Of a DNA stretch of 64,000 nucleotides, positions 1-11,567 are shown one piece after another (position 1 is the stretch's first letter; each line of letters starts with the position of its first letter). Made by a program: the position numbers and the translations under genes. The notes under the pieces are model-generated. The model saw only the letters and a list, made by a program, of their open reading frames with translations, was not told the DNA's origin and made no database searches. This stretch comes from Halichondria panicea (Eukaryota > Porifera > Demospongiae > Suberitida > Halichondriidae): assembly GCF_963675165.1 (NCBI RefSeq), contig NC_087377.1, positions 14,194,198-14,258,197 of the forward strand. The letters are read 5' to 3'.

Positions 1-94
1 TAAAGCCACAGGAGACAAGTATTTGTTAAAAATAATACGGAAAGAAACTAGTAAACAAACTAGTTTACGGTATAATTTTACAAAGGTTTACTAA

Positions 95-200
95 CGTGAA
101 CGAATTCCCCAGATTCTGGGGAACTCAGTTTGCGCATGTGCACTATCACCCATGCAATAGAGACCAGGCCGTATTTTAATCGGCCTGGTCTCGAGGCTAG
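95..200 (+). repeat. TAGCCTCG-family foldback MITE, copy 1
   Basis: A hairpin at 160-192 (gagaccaggcc, then its complement ggcctggtctc around gtattttaatc) ends in TCGAGGCTAG. It is preceded by a GCGCATGTGCACTATCACC block and a short palindrome around CCCAGATTCTGGG. The same arrangement recurs at 15,224-15,316 (reverse orientation) and 16,888-16,987, which shows that it is a dispersed non-autonomous element. No coding sequence. Confidence 0.8.
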
Positions 201-399
201 ACATAATTATACCTGAGAAACTGCATCTATATATATATAGATTCCTATATATAGGTGATTGTTGTATTTATGTTGTGATTATTAGCTTATTATAGTGATA
301 ACACTGAGTACGCAAGTAGCAAAAGGGGTCTTCCCTGGGAAAATCCCGCATGAATCACATTCAACATCCATATAAAGTGATAAACCTTGGACTAAAGAC

Positions 400-510
400 C
401 AGAGGAGGTACGACATCCGCGTGTCAAAGGAAACGTTTTAGACACACATTCCTTAGGTCAAAGTTCGGAATGTGTTTGTTTAAGACACGCGGATGTCGTA
501 CCTCCTCTGG
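400..510. mobile_element. CAGAGGAGG-family foldback MITE with 8-bp target duplication
   Basis: Perfect inverted ends: CAGAGGAGGTACGACATCC on the left, its reverse complement on the right, about 35 bp per arm. It is flanked by an 8-bp direct repeat CTAAAGAC at 392-399 and 511-518. An 8-bp duplication is typical of hAT-type transposition. Related ends occur at 24,249, 33,338 and 33,972. Confidence 0.85.
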
Positions 511-825
511 CTAAAGACTATTAGTGGTCATAGCACACTATTAAGTGGAAAGTGCATGGGTGGGTTCAGGTGCAGTGGTGCACTTATAACAATTAGCTAA
601 ATCTATACTGTATTTAATTAGCAGTGGAAAGTGAAAGTGAAAGTGAAAGTTATTTTCTAGTATCATGATACCAGCCAGTGTGGAAGGGAGAGAACCATCT
701 TGTAACTCTGGGCTAACAGTTTACAAACAAGTGTTACTGACGTATATTCAGTCCTAGATGTAGAATGGATTGTGTGTGGGAGTTGGATACTCCTCTTAAT
801 GTACTCCTGCTTTCAAGAATACAAC

Positions 826-870
826 TAGCCTCGAGACCAGGCCGATTAAATACGGCCTGGCCTCTATTGT
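826..870 (-). repeat. TAGCCTCG-family foldback, short copy
   Basis: TAGCCTCGAGACCAGGCCG followed by a short AT spacer and the complementary CGGCCTGG. It abuts the foldback at 865-1070. Confidence 0.7.
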
Positions 871-1070
871 GTTGTCAAGAAGGCTTACAAGAGGCTCTCT
901 ACGATGGTCCTATGGTTGCAGTTGGAAGCACAGTCAAAGACTTACCATAGTCTGTCAAAAACCCAAATCAAAACATCACGACAATCCAACCATCATAGAC
1001 TAGAGGTAGATGAGAGCCTCTTCTGGCTTTGTGTGCAAGCATTCTCAACACAACACCATATAGAGAAGGC
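865..1070. repeat. Foldback element related to the one at 15.4 kb
   Basis: Left arm reads TTGTGTTGTCAAGAAGGCTT then AGAGGCTCTC; the right arm carries GATGAGAGCCTCTTCTGG and ends CTCAACACAACA. The same arms with the same spacing are found at 15,371-15,609, so this is a dispersed inverted-repeat element. No coding capacity. Confidence 0.7.
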
Positions 1071-1119
1071 CACATGCAGCTAGCTAGCTAGCTAGGCTAT
1101 AAAAAGCTTCATATAATAT

Positions 1120-1611
1120 GCACTTGTCAAAGTAATGCCTCACCTCCCCCCTACCGGGGATAAGTGGGGATTAGTTGGGGATTAGTTGGTGATCTGCCTA
1201 GGGGAATTAGACAGATCACCTGATGCATACATTGGGTCAAAGGTCAATTAAAGATCACATGATGTCCTTCCAACACATGCTGAGTACAGTGAGAGCAAAA
1301 TTTACTGTTCCTTAATCCCTGAGCAATCTCTGCCTTCTTGACTTCACTAGCTATAGGAGTATAGCTGTCAATATTTATATAGTAATTCTGATACTTCAAA
1401 TAATCTGTTTATCATTCTCGCTAGAAACCACAAAGAAATACCTATAGTGTGATACAGGTCTAATCCCCACATCACCCCCATGTTGTACTTGGGGCTACCA
1501 GGGGATTAGACCAAATAACATGCCCAAAGGTAGGGGTATTAGATCAGGTGATTGGTCTAATCCCCACCTATCCCCGGTAGGGGGGGGGTGGGGCATTAGA
1601 TTGACAAGTGC
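1120..1611. repeat. Foldback element with GGTAGGGGG arms
   Basis: The left end GCACTTGTCAAAGTAATGCC and the C-rich CCCCCCTACCGGGGATA are mirrored at 1,560-1,611 (TATCCCCGGTAGGGGG and TTGACAAGTGC). The interior has smaller inverted copies of the ATCCCCAC block. No ORF of interest. Confidence 0.75.
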
Positions 1612-1659
1612 AATAGTACATAGTACATGGGCGTGGACGGCCACGCCTATGATTAATTA

Positions 1660-1704
1660 CACAGATACCAGGCCGTATTTTAATCGACCTAGGATTCGAG
1701 GCTA
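1660..1704 (+). repeat. TAGCCTCG-family foldback, diverged copy
   Basis: ATACCAGGCCGTATTTTAATCG followed by an imperfect complementary arm and TTCGAGGCTAG. It belongs to the family defined by the copy at 95-200. The stretch 1,705-2,026 shows nothing recognisable. Confidence 0.65.
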
Positions 1705-2038
1705 GAATACAACCAACTCCTAAAACTCCACAAATGTAAGACAGGAAGTGCTACAAGTTGCCTCATGAATAAATTTGTTTCTGATAAATAAAGGTTTTTT
1801 GAAGAAGACAGTTTATGATAAGCACTTTAAATTATGAATTTAGGTCAAACTAGCATAAAGTTGTGTAAAATGATTGCTAAAAGTTTGAATTTTTGAGCAA
1901 GCTGTTCACCATCGACGTAGCAAGCTAAACATTGGTTGAACAATTAACTAAATAACCACATAAATGCCATACAGGGTTTTTGCAAAGCAGTCACACAAAC
2001 TTTAACATTAATACAAAACTTGGCAATAGCATAGAATA

Positions 2039-2375
2039 GGCCCTGATAAATTATGCTCGGAATAATTTTAGCATAATGGGTGTCTAAAGAATAAATTGGG
2101 CATCAATGTTCATTTTTGGTAAAGATCATTACATTAAGTTTTGCATAACTATGTTCTCCAAAATAGCTGTAAGGTGAATATTATGCATCAGTCAGCAAGA
2201 TAACACTTGGAACCATGTGATATGATTATTAATTATGTTGTGTCAGTTGTGTGCTGTGTTTATGTCTACGTCTTATAATTATTATTTCACATTTTTTGGG
2301 AATAATCAGAGAATAATCGGATTTTTTATGAGAATAAAATAGGATAATGGATAAAAAAAATAATTTATCAGGGCC
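2039..2375. mobile_element. GGCCCTGATAAAT inverted-repeat element with 12-bp flanking duplication
   Basis: The ends are inverted (GGCCCTGATAAATTAT left; ATAATTTATCAGGGCC right). The flanks carry an identical 12-mer TAGCATAGAATA at 2,027-2,038 and 2,376-2,387. The interior is AT-rich with no ORF. Part of the interior (CATCAATGTTCATTTTTGGT) resembles 58,280-58,300, inside an intron of receptor gene 3. Confidence 0.75.
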
Positions 2376-2967
2376 TAGCATAGAATACATCAGGAAAATG
2401 ACTTCAAGCCTTCTATAGCTTGCTGCAAAGCATGTACGTCCATCAGATACACTAGTTAATACTTCAGACAGTCACTGGTTCCATTCACATCTGCATGGAG
2501 ATATATGCAGCCATGAGTTCCACTAACCACAGAGATTATTCAGAATTAGCTAACTTTGACTTTTTGCGCAAGCTGTTCACACTATCTCAATCTAGTCCAA
2601 ACTTGCTGAGTCAATATATTGAACTAATTTATATCCTAGTAACAAGTTCTAATGGTCTGTGTTATGAGCTTTGGAAATCTATCCTTATGAAACCATTAAA
2701 ATACTTGTGGTATGTAATTCCTGTCTTGTCTTGCAAATGCTGAAAACCTAGGGGTCTTAGGGCAGACTGACTGTTCTATTTCAGAGGAGGTTGGTCACGA
2801 AGCCAAAAAGTTAATAATGACGTCATCTTTATGAAATACTTGAACCTTGAACCTACTTGTACCAAGCTCTTTTCTAGCCAGTATAAGGCCAGTGAATATA
2901 TCTGGCCACCTTTTCCGAACAAGAGTATAAAATTATACTTAGATGATGACATAGCTGAGCTATAATT
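2376..2967. other. Intergenic stretch without a supported gene
   Basis: One 82-codon open frame on the plus strand starts at 2,495, but it has no recognisable domain and no partner exon. A lone CAGAGGAGGTTGG end-like motif lies near 2,783. Confidence 0.4.
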
Positions 2968-3177
2968 ATACCGTATAGTGGGTAATTTTCAGGGGACAAA
3001 ATATTCGTAGTTCAGCAATATTGAGATATTTCGTGGGTAATATTTTCGTGGTAGCTGCTTGCACTGCAGGTAAAGGTAGACAAGGTTGCGTCAGGTAAAA
3101 TATTCGTGGTTAGACCTCCATCCAACCACGAAAACCACGAATATTTTACCCCACTAAAATTACCCACTATATGGTAT
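2968..3177. mobile_element. TATAGTGGGTAATTTT foldback MITE
   Basis: The left end ATACCGTATAGTGGGTAATT and the following ACAAAATATTCGT are mirrored by ACGAATATTTTACCCC and AAAATTACCCACTATATGGT at the right end. Each arm is about 45 bp. It is non-coding. Confidence 0.75.
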
Positions 3178-6150
3178 TTGCTCTACAGTACGGTCTAAAA
3201 GTCAAAGGTCAGTTTGACGTGACAGAGCAGCGACCTTTGTGTGAGGTCACCTCGAGAGTGCAAAATTTTTCTCGAGGGGCGCAATTTGCAGCAGCACCAA
3301 TACGAATTGGGGATGGCGTGGCCATGCAGACTAAATATGCCCAGAGTAACCAGACAGTTCTCTCTCTCCCACATGCACTACTAATGAGAACCCACTATCA
3401 CAAGACTCAGATTAGCAGAGCTTAGCATGCAACTTTCAAACTGTCACTGACTTATATCTTTGCATGCAGGGACGGTCCATAAAATATCTGGAAACTGACA
3501 GCACAGCTATAGTTTAGTTGTTCCTGTGTGCTATGTAAATTAATGTTCACATGCATGCAGAAACATTCACTAATACCGGCATTTCACGCGGCTCGCTATA
3601 CATGTAAGATGTGTAAGTATATATATAAGGCGTTTCTCTCTCGACTATAGAAAATCATTCTTTTTGCAGACATCTTCAGGACTTTCTGCACACACTTTCC
3701 AAATGACTATACAGCCTGGATTAAGGGTTTTTTGCTCAGATTTGCGAATACTTTCATGAGGCAGATGACCTTCAATTTACACAATTTAGATCTCCTGAAT
3801 GTAGTATACGTAAGCTGCATGGCTGTCATTTTATCACGCGACTTACTCGCAAACTATCAGGCTCATTCCTATCCTGTCTTCTCTTTATCACTTCTTGAAT
3901 TTCCACTTAATCAATATACTCCTATGAAAAAAACATGTTTAAATAATACATGCAATATGTGAGGATTGCCCGTGGGAACTACCAAAAAGCGTCGAGGGAG
4001 AGAGAGAGAGAGAGAGATATAATTATATATTATTATATATAATATATATAGGGGTTGCATGGTAGATTATGCTACCTATTATAATATGCTATTTTTTATG
4101 CTCAAGTTAACAGCTATAATTAGCCTTTATACTATTTTATACCTGAGGCGCGTTTTATTATTATTATTCCTCTAAAGCACAACATATAAATATAGATCCC
4201 ATTTCGTCGCACAAGTAATATCAAAACTATACAGAATTCCAAGGAGATAATCAACCACCAGTATACTTTGATCACGCCTACAAATGTTTTTACTATGATT
4301 CGTACTGACTTGTATTTCTAAAACCTGCCTATTATTCTCATAAAGGTGCTATTATGCATGCCGTACCATGACTGATGACTGTTATTTTCTCAGAATACAA
4401 GGTTAACCGAGGTATCTCCCATGCAGCCCTGCCTATTATCATTTACATAAAGACCTCGCCATCTTATATGCATGCGCATGTGCTCTCAGCTTACTACCTC
4501 GTACTGAGATATCTGCCTGTGCTATCCTGAGTAAAATCCAACCCTCCCTTGGTTTCTATAAATTTCTTTGTCGATCGTTACGGCAAGACTGTGACGAGGC
4601 TATGACTGGTGGCTATAGGCCACATCTTTATTCCCAAGTATACTTAATTAAGGGAGATATTAGAAATGCCTAATTATTCTTTATAATAGACTGCATTAAA
4701 GTCATCAGTTATATATGGTCCGGCTCGTGGAGCGTTGCGGTATTAAATGGGTATATGTTTAGAGTTGTACTTTATGCGTCATGTTCTTGTATAATTATGT
4801 GTATATATATAGTTAGGGCAAAGTGCAAGGCATGCACTTAGCATATGTTTCTCGGAGTAATGAATTATGCATGGCTTAACATACCGGCCTAAGTACACAC
4901 GCTGTTTACTAGTTGTCTGCGCATGCGTCAAATTTTCATTGTATGTGTGGTCAGCAAAGATATTTAATCAATAATTGACATTAAAAGTGAGTACAAAAGA
5001 TGCACATAGGGAGCTGCTTCACAAAGGGAGTTGCCGGTTGTGCTGCAGCATGATTATAGTGACCCAGGGAAACTTGAGGATGATTGAATGGCTCAAATTA
5101 CTTTTCAAGAAGGTTTAGTAGGCTGCTAGACCCCTCTGATTCTAGGCCCTTATTCGTCTCAGATAAATCTTGTTTGAGTAACATAGATTCTCTTGATGCC
5201 TCTGAGCTAACAGAAACAACGCTCGAACAGTCAGGTATATACACTCCAGTCCTGTGAGTAAGAAAAGATTAAAAGACAAAAAGATAGGTTTAAACTCTTA
5301 CCTCACACTGTCCAGTCTTGTCCGTTAGTATAGCCAGGAGCCCATAAATAATAAGGAGCGGCTGACTACGGGATCACATTTCGTAAGTGGTTATGACCGC
5401 ATTTCCAGAGTCACTTAAGTGGTTGAATCCCTACACGTGTTATACGCAACACAGGGCTGCGGTTTGCAAGCACTTATAGTCGATTCCATACAAGGAAGTG
5501 CGGTTTCACCGACAATTACGAAACGTGATCCCCGAGTATACGTTGAAGTTAGCCGCTCATTCTCTTTTTTATGGGCTCCTGGTATAGCCAAGAGGAGAAC
5601 TGTTGGGATAGCTAGATATTTAATAGCCATTGCTCCTGCATGTGCAGAAAAGTAGACATTCTATAATAATTATGTGTACAATGTACATTACATTTCTCGT
5701 ATTAAACAGGTTATAGTATCATTTTCGATCCCTCTGTTCAAGCTGATAATGGCAGCACCATGCAAGTCCTATAGCTCACACTCTTCACTTGATCCACCCT
5801 TAGATATATCAATGGTGGATTAGATCTTGCTAAACAAAAATGACTTGATATGATAGAACCGCACAAAAATATCTGACCTTGACAAAGCTAGCTATAGCCT
5901 CTTCACTTGTTCTTCTGTCTTCAGAATAACGTTTTCAAAGCTTCAGGGAAGATAAAAGCTTCAGCTAAGAGCCATTCCAATCGATTCCAATAATGATAAA
6001 CGGGATACTGACTATATATAGACTTCTATTACACGATACTATACTATCGTGCATGTATACTGGATATAGTACACAAATATAAATGTCACAAAAGTGAATG
6101 AGAATATCCATTAGTTAGAATCTGACTAACGACTGACGCATGCGCAGACA
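3178..6150. other. Gene-free intergenic region
   Basis: No convincing exon, RNA gene or transposon ORF is seen. A GA/TA-rich microsatellite occupies about 3,996-4,052. Several 60-85 codon frames (for example 3,171-3,425, 3,732-3,962 and overlapping frames on both strands at 5,415-5,655) have no recognisable motif and no matching splice partners, and are treated as chance frames. Confidence 0.5.
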
Positions 6151-6209
6151 ACCAGGCCTAGTTCACCTAACCGTTATAAAAGCGAAAACTCGGCCTGGGA
6201 TCGAGGCTA
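6151..6209 (+). repeat. TAGCCTCG-family foldback upstream of receptor gene 1
   Basis: ACCAGGCCTAGTTCACC, a spacer, then CTCGGCCTGGGATCGAGGCTA. The right half (GCGAAAACTCGGCCTGGGAT) recurs exactly at 17,601-17,628. It lies about 75 bp before the receptor start codon, so it may form part of the promoter region. Confidence 0.7.
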
Positions 6210-6285
6210 TTTTCGGTGTGAGCTTTTTCTAGATAGTATATATAATTATATAGATAGATCAATTAGTATACATAATTGTTGACTA

Positions 6286-8648
6286 ATGTGCCATTTACAG
6301 ACTGCTGTGCACGTCCAGAGTGTATTACACCTGCTGATCCTATGCCTTCTTATAGTTGAAGGTCAGTTATAATCATTATACAATTGACTTACATATAGGA
6401 GGGAGTGTACGTAAAGCTTGGAATTCATTACCTCGCTGTTTTTACCTCATTCTTATCTCTCAGCTGCTATGCATGTTGCATGCTAGCCTCCCCTGAATAA
6501 AATGCCTGCTACTGACTGCTTGCGCATGCGCAAAATTATTGCCTGTAAAATGTCCTGTAATACAGAATTTATCACAGAAATATCCTGACAATTGAAAGTC
6601 ATACACAGAGCTATTTTAGCTAGCTATATATAGCTAGAGAGAGCTGTATAGGTTTGTTGTACAGCTATTTTCTCTGATAGACTTTTCCCAAAGTTAGTGT
6701 CTGATGGGGGTGGCCTGTTGAATAGAGTTGTCAGCTTTCACCGGCTTCGTTCACAAACTGTTGCTGGCTGTGAGTCTTTTCTTAGCATAGTAGGCTAAGG
6801 GTATATATATAGCTGTCAGACTACCATCGGATGGGCTAGAAACCCTTCAATCGAACTTTCTATCTACTTCCTTCAATCTACTTCCTGCATGACGTCATTG
6901 TTTTACTGACCATAAACGTTGTTATCCGGATCCGCCAGATGGTTAGCGCATGCACAAGCAATCGATACCAGGCTATAGTTGTATGCATGTACATTGTTAT
7001 ACTCATCATGATAATTATGTGTATATATACATGTATAGGTATAACACCTTTTGTGTCTCTCACAGTTGATGGAGGAGGGAGTCTGGTTGGTGAACAATGT
7101 CCAGGAAAAGTCAAACTCTTCTGTAAGGGTGTAGATCTCTCTATTTTAAGATGGAGATATAATGGTGGAAATGAAATCTACTCATCAACCACTGACTTGC
7201 CAATGATCTCAATTCTGTCTAGTCCTGCTTTTGTGTCCGTAGAGTTAATTAATGTCACACAAACTCCAAATGATCCAAGATTCGGACAGTTTACTTCAGT
7301 TCTAATCGTGGATATTGCTCAACTTCAAGCTCAAAATATAGCAAGTATCAATTGTGGGGACCCTTTAACAATTGATTCCAAACCAGTTAACGTGATTACT
7401 CTCCAACCGTCTGTTCCCACTAGTCCCACGATAACTGCTGTGACTGCTACCTATAAGTTTGGCCTTTTGATGACCCTTGAAGTATCATGGATGGAGTTGG
7501 TTAGTACATTATCACATAATTATATGCAATGACAGTCTTTTACAGGAAGAAGTTTGCCTGGAATTCAAGGCCTCGTTTGTATACATGCTGAATCTAACTA
7601 GTCAACTATTACCACCCACTGTCATTGTGGTTGACCGAATTAGTTGCAGAGGCGGAATGTGCGTTGGACTATTTTCAAATATTTCAGAGAATGTAGAGGA
7701 GTACATTCTGTCACTGAGTGCTGGAAATGACATGGGATTAAGCGAAGACTCTACATATCAAAACACAATACGTAAGTTACTTTAATTTATAGATGTGATT
7801 ATTTTCATGTTTATGTAACTGCATAGAGCAACAAAGTGATCAATACTTCACTCCTGAAATCTTGAATTCTACAAGCTGCGAAATATTTGTTCGATGTGTG
7901 TCAACAGATACAAGTCTAAACAATGCTACATGTTCTGTGTTATATGGTATGAATGCCAGCACTGTCACTTTTCTACTTAACACAAACACAAAATTACGTG
8001 TTTTAAATGAACTTCAGTCAGCTGTAGTGTCACACTTATTCGTTTTCTCGTTGATGGTTGATCACATTTTAAGAATAAATGTCATCAAAGAGACGAGTAT
8101 TTCAGGTAACATGCATGCATAATAACTTTGTGCATGCATGATGATTGACATTCGTAACATGTACATACAGGTACCTGTGAGAGAAAAACGAATGACGCTG
8201 ATATCGATACAATATTTGTCGTCCTTTTCACATCAATTATTGTTGTGGTGTTGATGACGGTGTCAATTATTATAATGTGCCTTTTTGTTGTTGGAATTAA
8301 GGTAAAAACGCATATACTTTTGAGTGTGTCTGTTAAGAGAGCCGGCCATAATAACAAGAGTCTTGTTATTATGACTCTTGTTATTATGGCCGGCTCTCTG
8401 TCACCCATGCATGCACTTAATTGCACTTCATTGACAAGCCATTTTGTTTTGCACGAATTGCTATAATGATTAAAACTCACTCTGAATTACAGCCACCCCG
8501 TTACTCTGTATAAAATTAATTACAATTAATGCATGGTCAGTTCTATTACTTAGCCCTTAACACGATTGCTTACCCTTTTCTATAGCACTGTAACAAAAGT
8601 CAGAAGCCTAAAGAAGAGTATCCAGTGTCAAAAAATAATGACAATTAA
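6286..8648 (+). CDS. Receptor gene 1: Ig/FN3-like single-pass membrane protein
   Basis: Six exons with GT-AG introns: 6286-6361, 7039-7499, 7546-7771, 7827-8105, 8171-8301, 8586-8648; they join without a stop into 411 codons. Exon 1 is a signal peptide with a leucine-rich core (VLHLLILCLLIVEG). Exon 2 carries an Ig-like domain: cysteines in EQCPG and LFC, then LRW, then SINCG; it ends with an FN3-like strand (LEVSW). Exons 3 and 4 continue a cysteine-bearing FN3-like region with many N-x-S/T sites. Exon 5 encodes one membrane helix. The cytoplasmic tail is only about 25 residues (EEYPVSKNND). The start is the ATG heading the signal peptide. Genes 2-4 share the exon phases, but this member has no three-pass region and no signalling tail. 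No specific function is known to me; a cell-surface recognition or decoy role is inferred. Confidence 0.85.
8337..8398. repeat. Palindrome inside intron 5 of receptor gene 1
   Basis: GAGAGCCGGCCATAATAACA is followed by two AAGAGTCTTGTTATTATGAC-like halves and the complementary TTATGGCCGGCTCTC, giving a nearly perfect 62-bp hairpin. It is probably a miniature foldback insertion. Confidence 0.75.
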
Positions 8649-8719
8649 GGTATCATGATAACCAATAAATAACTATGTGATTCATGCTCAAATGTGTTTT
8701 ATAGTTAAAGTTATAGTTA

Positions 8720-8825
8720 TACTATGGTTGCTAGGGATTTATGGTAGTAAACCCACCAAGCACGAGTGCGGAGCCCGAGGGCGAGGTGTGGTTTACGTTG
8801 CCATAAATCCCTAGCAACCATAGTA
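8720..8825. repeat. Foldback MITE TACTATGGTTGCTAGGG
   Basis: The left arm TACTATGGTTGCTAGGGATT and the right arm AATCCCTAGCAACCATAGTA are perfect complements about 28 bp long, around a GC-richer core with GGAGCCCGAGGGCGAGG. It starts about 70 bp after the receptor gene 1 stop codon. Confidence 0.8.
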
Positions 8826-9003
8826 TGAGTGTTACATATCCTATGTGATTGGCTAGCTATAATTGCGCATTTACTCCTCTACCATTGTAACTCACGTTCA
8901 AACTATCAGAAAGCAAAAAGAAAGCATTGAGAAGAAGCTTGCTCTGTCAATAGCTAGCTAGCTACAGGTACTATTGCTTACCGTTCGACACCAGAGTTCT
9001 TGC

Positions 9004-9356
9004 TAGTCGAGCGCCGCCGCCCTCCTTGAAGGAGGTCGGGAATCAAGCCTATCCACAGTTTTGTTCTGGCCTGTTACGCAATAGTATCATGAATATCATT
9101 CATTCTATGTGGGTGCTAACCAATAGCGATGAATATCATTTATTAAAGTGGGTGTTGGCCACGCTTCTCAGTCAATCCAACGTGTGCAAAATTCACACGT
9201 GGTACAGTTGAGTGGGTGTGATCAATCCCCTTGAGATACTGCAATCTGATTGGAGCTGGTGGAATTGTTGGATTTCCAACAACAGAACAAAACTGTGGAT
9301 AGGCTTGATTCCCGACCTCCTTCCGGGCAACGGTAGAGGGTGGCGGCGCCCGACTA
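9004..9356. mobile_element. 353-bp foldback MITE with 9-bp target duplication
   Basis: The inverted ends begin TAGTCG(A/G)GCGCCGCC and contain CGACCTCC/GGAGGTCG and the shared CTATCCACAGTTTTGTTCTG; arms are about 75 bp. Identical 9-mers AGTTCTTGC flank it at 8,995-9,003 and 9,357-9,365. An 8-9 bp duplication fits a hAT- or MULE-like mechanism. Confidence 0.85.
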
Positions 9357-9365
9357 AGTTCTTGC

Positions 9366-9953
9366 CACGCTGTCAGCTAACACTCTGAGCCCCGCCCTGA
9401 CTCCTCCTCCATGACTAAAGCCTCACAAACTGCTAAAGCCACCCATACCCACAGAGCTAGAGCCAGACAGTGCGCAGTGCAGTGCATACAGTGCCAAGGC
9501 GCAGGCAGAGTGGTGCCAAGGCTCTCAGGCTCCACTAGCACTTGGACTGCACTAGCTCTCTAGTTTGAGAATCTCTTATCAAGTGCCTCACTATCATCCA
9601 AACATGTCTGGGGAAATATCAGAGGGAATTATCCTAGTTATCCCCTGGCATGACCATATCCTAGCAACCGCATGAAAACAGGATATAATAATATTATAAC
9701 AAAACCCCACAAGCACCTGAGTGCTTACTGCTATATAGCTTTCTCCCCTGCATGATGATAATTTTTCATCAGTAAAATACCGAGAGGTAAAAATTAAAGT
9801 GCAAGTGAAGGCTGTTGCTCTGGCAGTACATTTTCTTTGCGTTTGTAGCTCCCAAATAGCTAGTACTTTTATGCAAGGGCTAACTCATACAAAACTTTAT
9901 GTCGGTGAACTGATTCTACAACAATTCTGAACGCAACAGCCTTCACTGTATTC
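9366..9953. other. Gene-free stretch next to the assembly gap
   Basis: No gene is seen. A short inverted pair (GTGAAGGCTGTTGC at 9,805 and GCAACAGCCTTCAC at 9,933) resembles the dispersed repeat at 26,595-26,930. Confidence 0.45.
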
Positions 9954-10153
9954 NNNNNNNNNNNNNNNNNNNNNNNNNNNNNNNNNNNNNNNNNNNNNNN
10001 NNNNNNNNNNNNNNNNNNNNNNNNNNNNNNNNNNNNNNNNNNNNNNNNNNNNNNNNNNNNNNNNNNNNNNNNNNNNNNNNNNNNNNNNNNNNNNNNNNNN
10101 NNNNNNNNNNNNNNNNNNNNNNNNNNNNNNNNNNNNNNNNNNNNNNNNNNNNN
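9954..10153. other. Assembly gap (200 N)
   Basis: Exactly 200 unknown bases, a typical placeholder length. It falls between a foldback and the first repeat of the next element, so the gap is probably caused by repetitive sequence. Frames crossing it are meaningless. Confidence 0.99.
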
Positions 10154-11012
10154 CATACAGGGTTTTGCAAAATCCTTGCAACAGGGCTAAACAGACACTG
10201 CAAAGACTTCCATATATGGAAGTCAACTGCTGACTATAATATTTTGGGTACAGGGTTTTGCAGAGTTCTTGTAACAGGGCTAAGCAGACACAGCAATGAC
10301 TTCCATATATGGAAGTCAACTGCTGACTTTTACTATTAATTTTATTATTACTTTTATTATTGTACATGTGCAGGTATCTGTATTTTGAATTGAAAGATGT
10401 CCTGGAGCCTTAAGAGAGCATCAGCTTATTCACAAGATTTAATTAAGGTGGTGGGTGGTGCACCATGGAAATGCTTATCAGGGTGTCATTGAAAAGAGCA
10501 ACAGTTCTGCACACAGTTGAAGCAAATTGTCTTGTCACCAACTTTACGACATTTCCACCTGGTACACCGTCCATGCACCACCTTAAATCTTGTCAGGATG
10601 TCCTCCTGATCTTGTGATGCTCTCTTTTAGGCTCACAGGACAACTTTCAATTCAAGCCATTCAAATAATTATACACATACCAGAGTGTCATACAATTGCA
10701 ATTAGAGAGGGGACTTTCAAACATTACCATTTGAAACATCACCAGAACATAAAAAAAGGTCAACAGTTATTTCGATACCCTACCGCTATGGACACTCAAA
10801 TACAACTGAGTATCTAAATGCACATTTTAGGGGGGGGGGGGGATTGGAGCCAGAGGAGGGATATAATCATATCCCTCCTCTGTATGAGCAGTATGACACC
10901 CTGCATAGTACACACAATATTTTAAGTTAGCAGTTGACTTGACTTCCATATATGGAAGTCATTGCTGTGTCTGTTTAGCCCTGTTGCAGGAATTCTGCAA
11001 AACCCTGTAGCA
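10154..11012. mobile_element. Inverted-repeat element with CAGGGTTTTGCA ends
   Basis: Two direct copies at the left (10,155-10,245 and 10,251-10,335) contain ACAGGGTTTTGCA, CAACAGGGCTAA and the palindrome GACTTCCATATATGGAAGTC. One inverted copy closes the right end at about 10,925-11,011. A nested inverted pair (AAGGTGGTGGGTGGTGCACC near 10,445; GGTGCATGG-complement and ACCACCTTAAATCTTGT near 10,570) lies inside. A G-run at 10,829 and a small CCAGAGGAGGGATAT hairpin at 10,851-10,882 are also inside. The left boundary is lost in the gap. Confidence 0.7.
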
Positions 11013-11132
11013 AAACAATCACATAATAATCAGAATAGCAATGCAAAGTCCAAGTCATAATTATATAGAGTAACCACAATAGTTACTGTGAGTATGAAGA
11101 GTCACCCTTGCACAGCCTCTTCAAAATTGGAG

Positions 11133-11567
11133 GAGCCTCGGCTTTTGATCTGGTATAATATCGTTTTCGGGGAATCCGTTGCTTATAGCACTCTCCGGTG
11201 GCGGCTCATGAGGATGAGTGGAGTTGGGTTCTCTGGCTCGGGAGTGGAGTTTGGGTTCTTCTCTGGCTCAAGAGTGGAGTTTAGGTTCTTCTCTGGCTCG
11301 GGAGTGGAGTTTGGGTTCTTCTCTGGCTCAAGAGTGGAGTTCGAGTTATCTGACTCGGGAGTGGAGTTTGGATTCTCTGGCTCGGGGAGTGGAGTTCAGG
11401 CTCTCTGGCTCGAGAATGGAGTTCAGGTTCTCTGGCTCGAGAGTGGAGTCGGTAGTGTTCTTTGGCGGTTCGAGAGTGTTCTCTGGCGACTGAGTGACGT
11501 GTGTAGAACTGCGAGTTGATAGACCCATACCATAAACGATATTATACGAGATCAAAAGCCGAGGCTC
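11133..11567. mobile_element. Inverted-repeat element carrying a 30-bp minisatellite
   Basis: The left end GAGCCTCGGCTTTTGATC(T)GGTATAATATCG is mirrored at 11,533-11,567 (CGATATTATACGAGATC then AAAAGCCGAGGCTC). Between the arms lies the tandem array at 11,215-11,475. Confidence 0.75.
11215..11475 (+). repeat. 27-30 bp minisatellite
   Basis: About nine head-to-tail units with a core of GAGTGGAGTTTGGGTTCTTC followed by TCTGGCTC. The array is open in several frames, giving apparent GSGVEFGFF-type repeat proteins, but there is no start context, splice pattern or conserved flank to support a gene. Confidence 0.85.

Noticed and set aside
2495-2743. 82-codon frame ending near a possible GT donor
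   Set aside because: Could be an exon, but no second exon or homology was found; kept out of the gene list.
9869-10367. Minus-strand frames of 86-156 codons
   Set aside because: They are mostly translated N bases of the assembly gap.
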